From Candidatus Cloacimonadota bacterium (GTDB lineage Bacteria; Cloacimonadota; Cloacimonadia; JGIOTU-2), in the NCBI GenBank assembly GCA_030628975.1, contig DAOVPZ010000071.1, forward strand, positions 1 to 6,347: a stretch of 6,347 nt of DNA, read 5' to 3'. A model generated the notes under the pieces. That model was not told the DNA's origin and made no database searches. It saw only the letters and a list, made by a program, of their open reading frames with translations. The stretch's first letter is position 1. Every line of letters starts with the position of its first letter. A program made the translations under genes and the position numbers. Below are positions 6,301-6,347 of the stretch, one piece after another.

Positions 6301-6332
6301 AAAACCCCCGCCTTCCAAAGTGAAACGGCGGG
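6301..6332 (-). terminator. Possible minus-strand terminator of a gene beyond the right edge
   Basis: CCCGCC (6307-6312) pairs with GGCGGG (6327-6332) around a 14-base loop. Read on the minus strand the hairpin is followed by GG and then TTTT (complement of 6301-6304), continuing T-rich. On the plus strand no T-run follows. This fits termination of a leftward gene lying past 6347. The T-run is short, so a dispersed palindrome is an alternative. Confidence 0.42.
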
Positions 6333-6347
6333 CAGGCAAATGTTAAA

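Larger units (their letters stand above)
6008..6347. other. Right-edge gap without a convincing gene
   Basis: These 340 bases after the peptidase stop contain no ORF with credible length and ribosome binding site. Up to about 6160 the DNA is very AT-rich, with only weak A/T dyads such as TATTATT (6113-6119) with AATAATA (6128-6134). From about 6165 onward the base composition rises in patches that coincide with the dyad elements listed separately. I see no tRNA, and no evidence for a CRISPR array or insertion sequence. Confidence 0.6.

Noticed and set aside
6249..6347. A CRISPR array at the right edge
   Set aside because: Only one repeat-like unit is present. Positions one repeat-plus-spacer to the left and right do not match, and no cas gene is in the window.

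Overview
The window is AT-rich bacterial DNA holding three housekeeping-type genes and one large secreted peptidase gene, all on the + strand. The best guess at the source is an uncultured member of the FCB superphylum, perhaps Cloacimonadota. Two things support this: the peptidase ends in a 'YPNPF...' sorting-type domain, and the phosphosugar mutase has the Bacteroidota-style signature set (TASHNP, DPDVDR, GEGNGG, SGTEPVVR). The phylum is an inference; the FCB affiliation is firmer.

Left part (1-2914): the 3' half of tsaE, a tRNA t6A-modification ATPase, runs in from the left edge. A 179-base gap follows, carrying an RNA-type hairpin, a perfect 16-base GC-rich palindrome and a doubtful 40-codon ORF. 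Next come glmM (cell-wall amino-sugar synthesis) and add (adenosine deaminase, purine salvage), 8 bases apart. The Shine-Dalgarno sequence of add overlaps the glmM stop, so these two look co-transcribed and translationally coupled. A hairpin with a T-run ends the unit.

Middle (2915-3049): this stretch has further inverted-repeat arms and then a sigma70-like promoter (TTGACA plus an AT-rich -10) for the next gene.

Right part (3050-6007): one 985-residue secreted M1 zinc aminopeptidase-like protein. Its order is signal peptide, M1 N-terminal and catalytic domains, a fibronectin III-like domain, an unassigned alpha/beta-looking domain, and a C-terminal sorting domain. It appears to be its own transcription unit and probably digests peptides outside the cytoplasm. 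No functional link to the glmM-add unit is evident beyond adjacency.

Right edge (6008-6347): no convincing gene. The stretch goes from very AT-rich to a mosaic of three short, more GC-rich dyad elements, the last of which looks like a terminator for a leftward gene beyond the edge. No new multi-gene system is visible. The less ordinary material is the set of palindromic elements in all the gaps and the unassigned domain in the peptidase.
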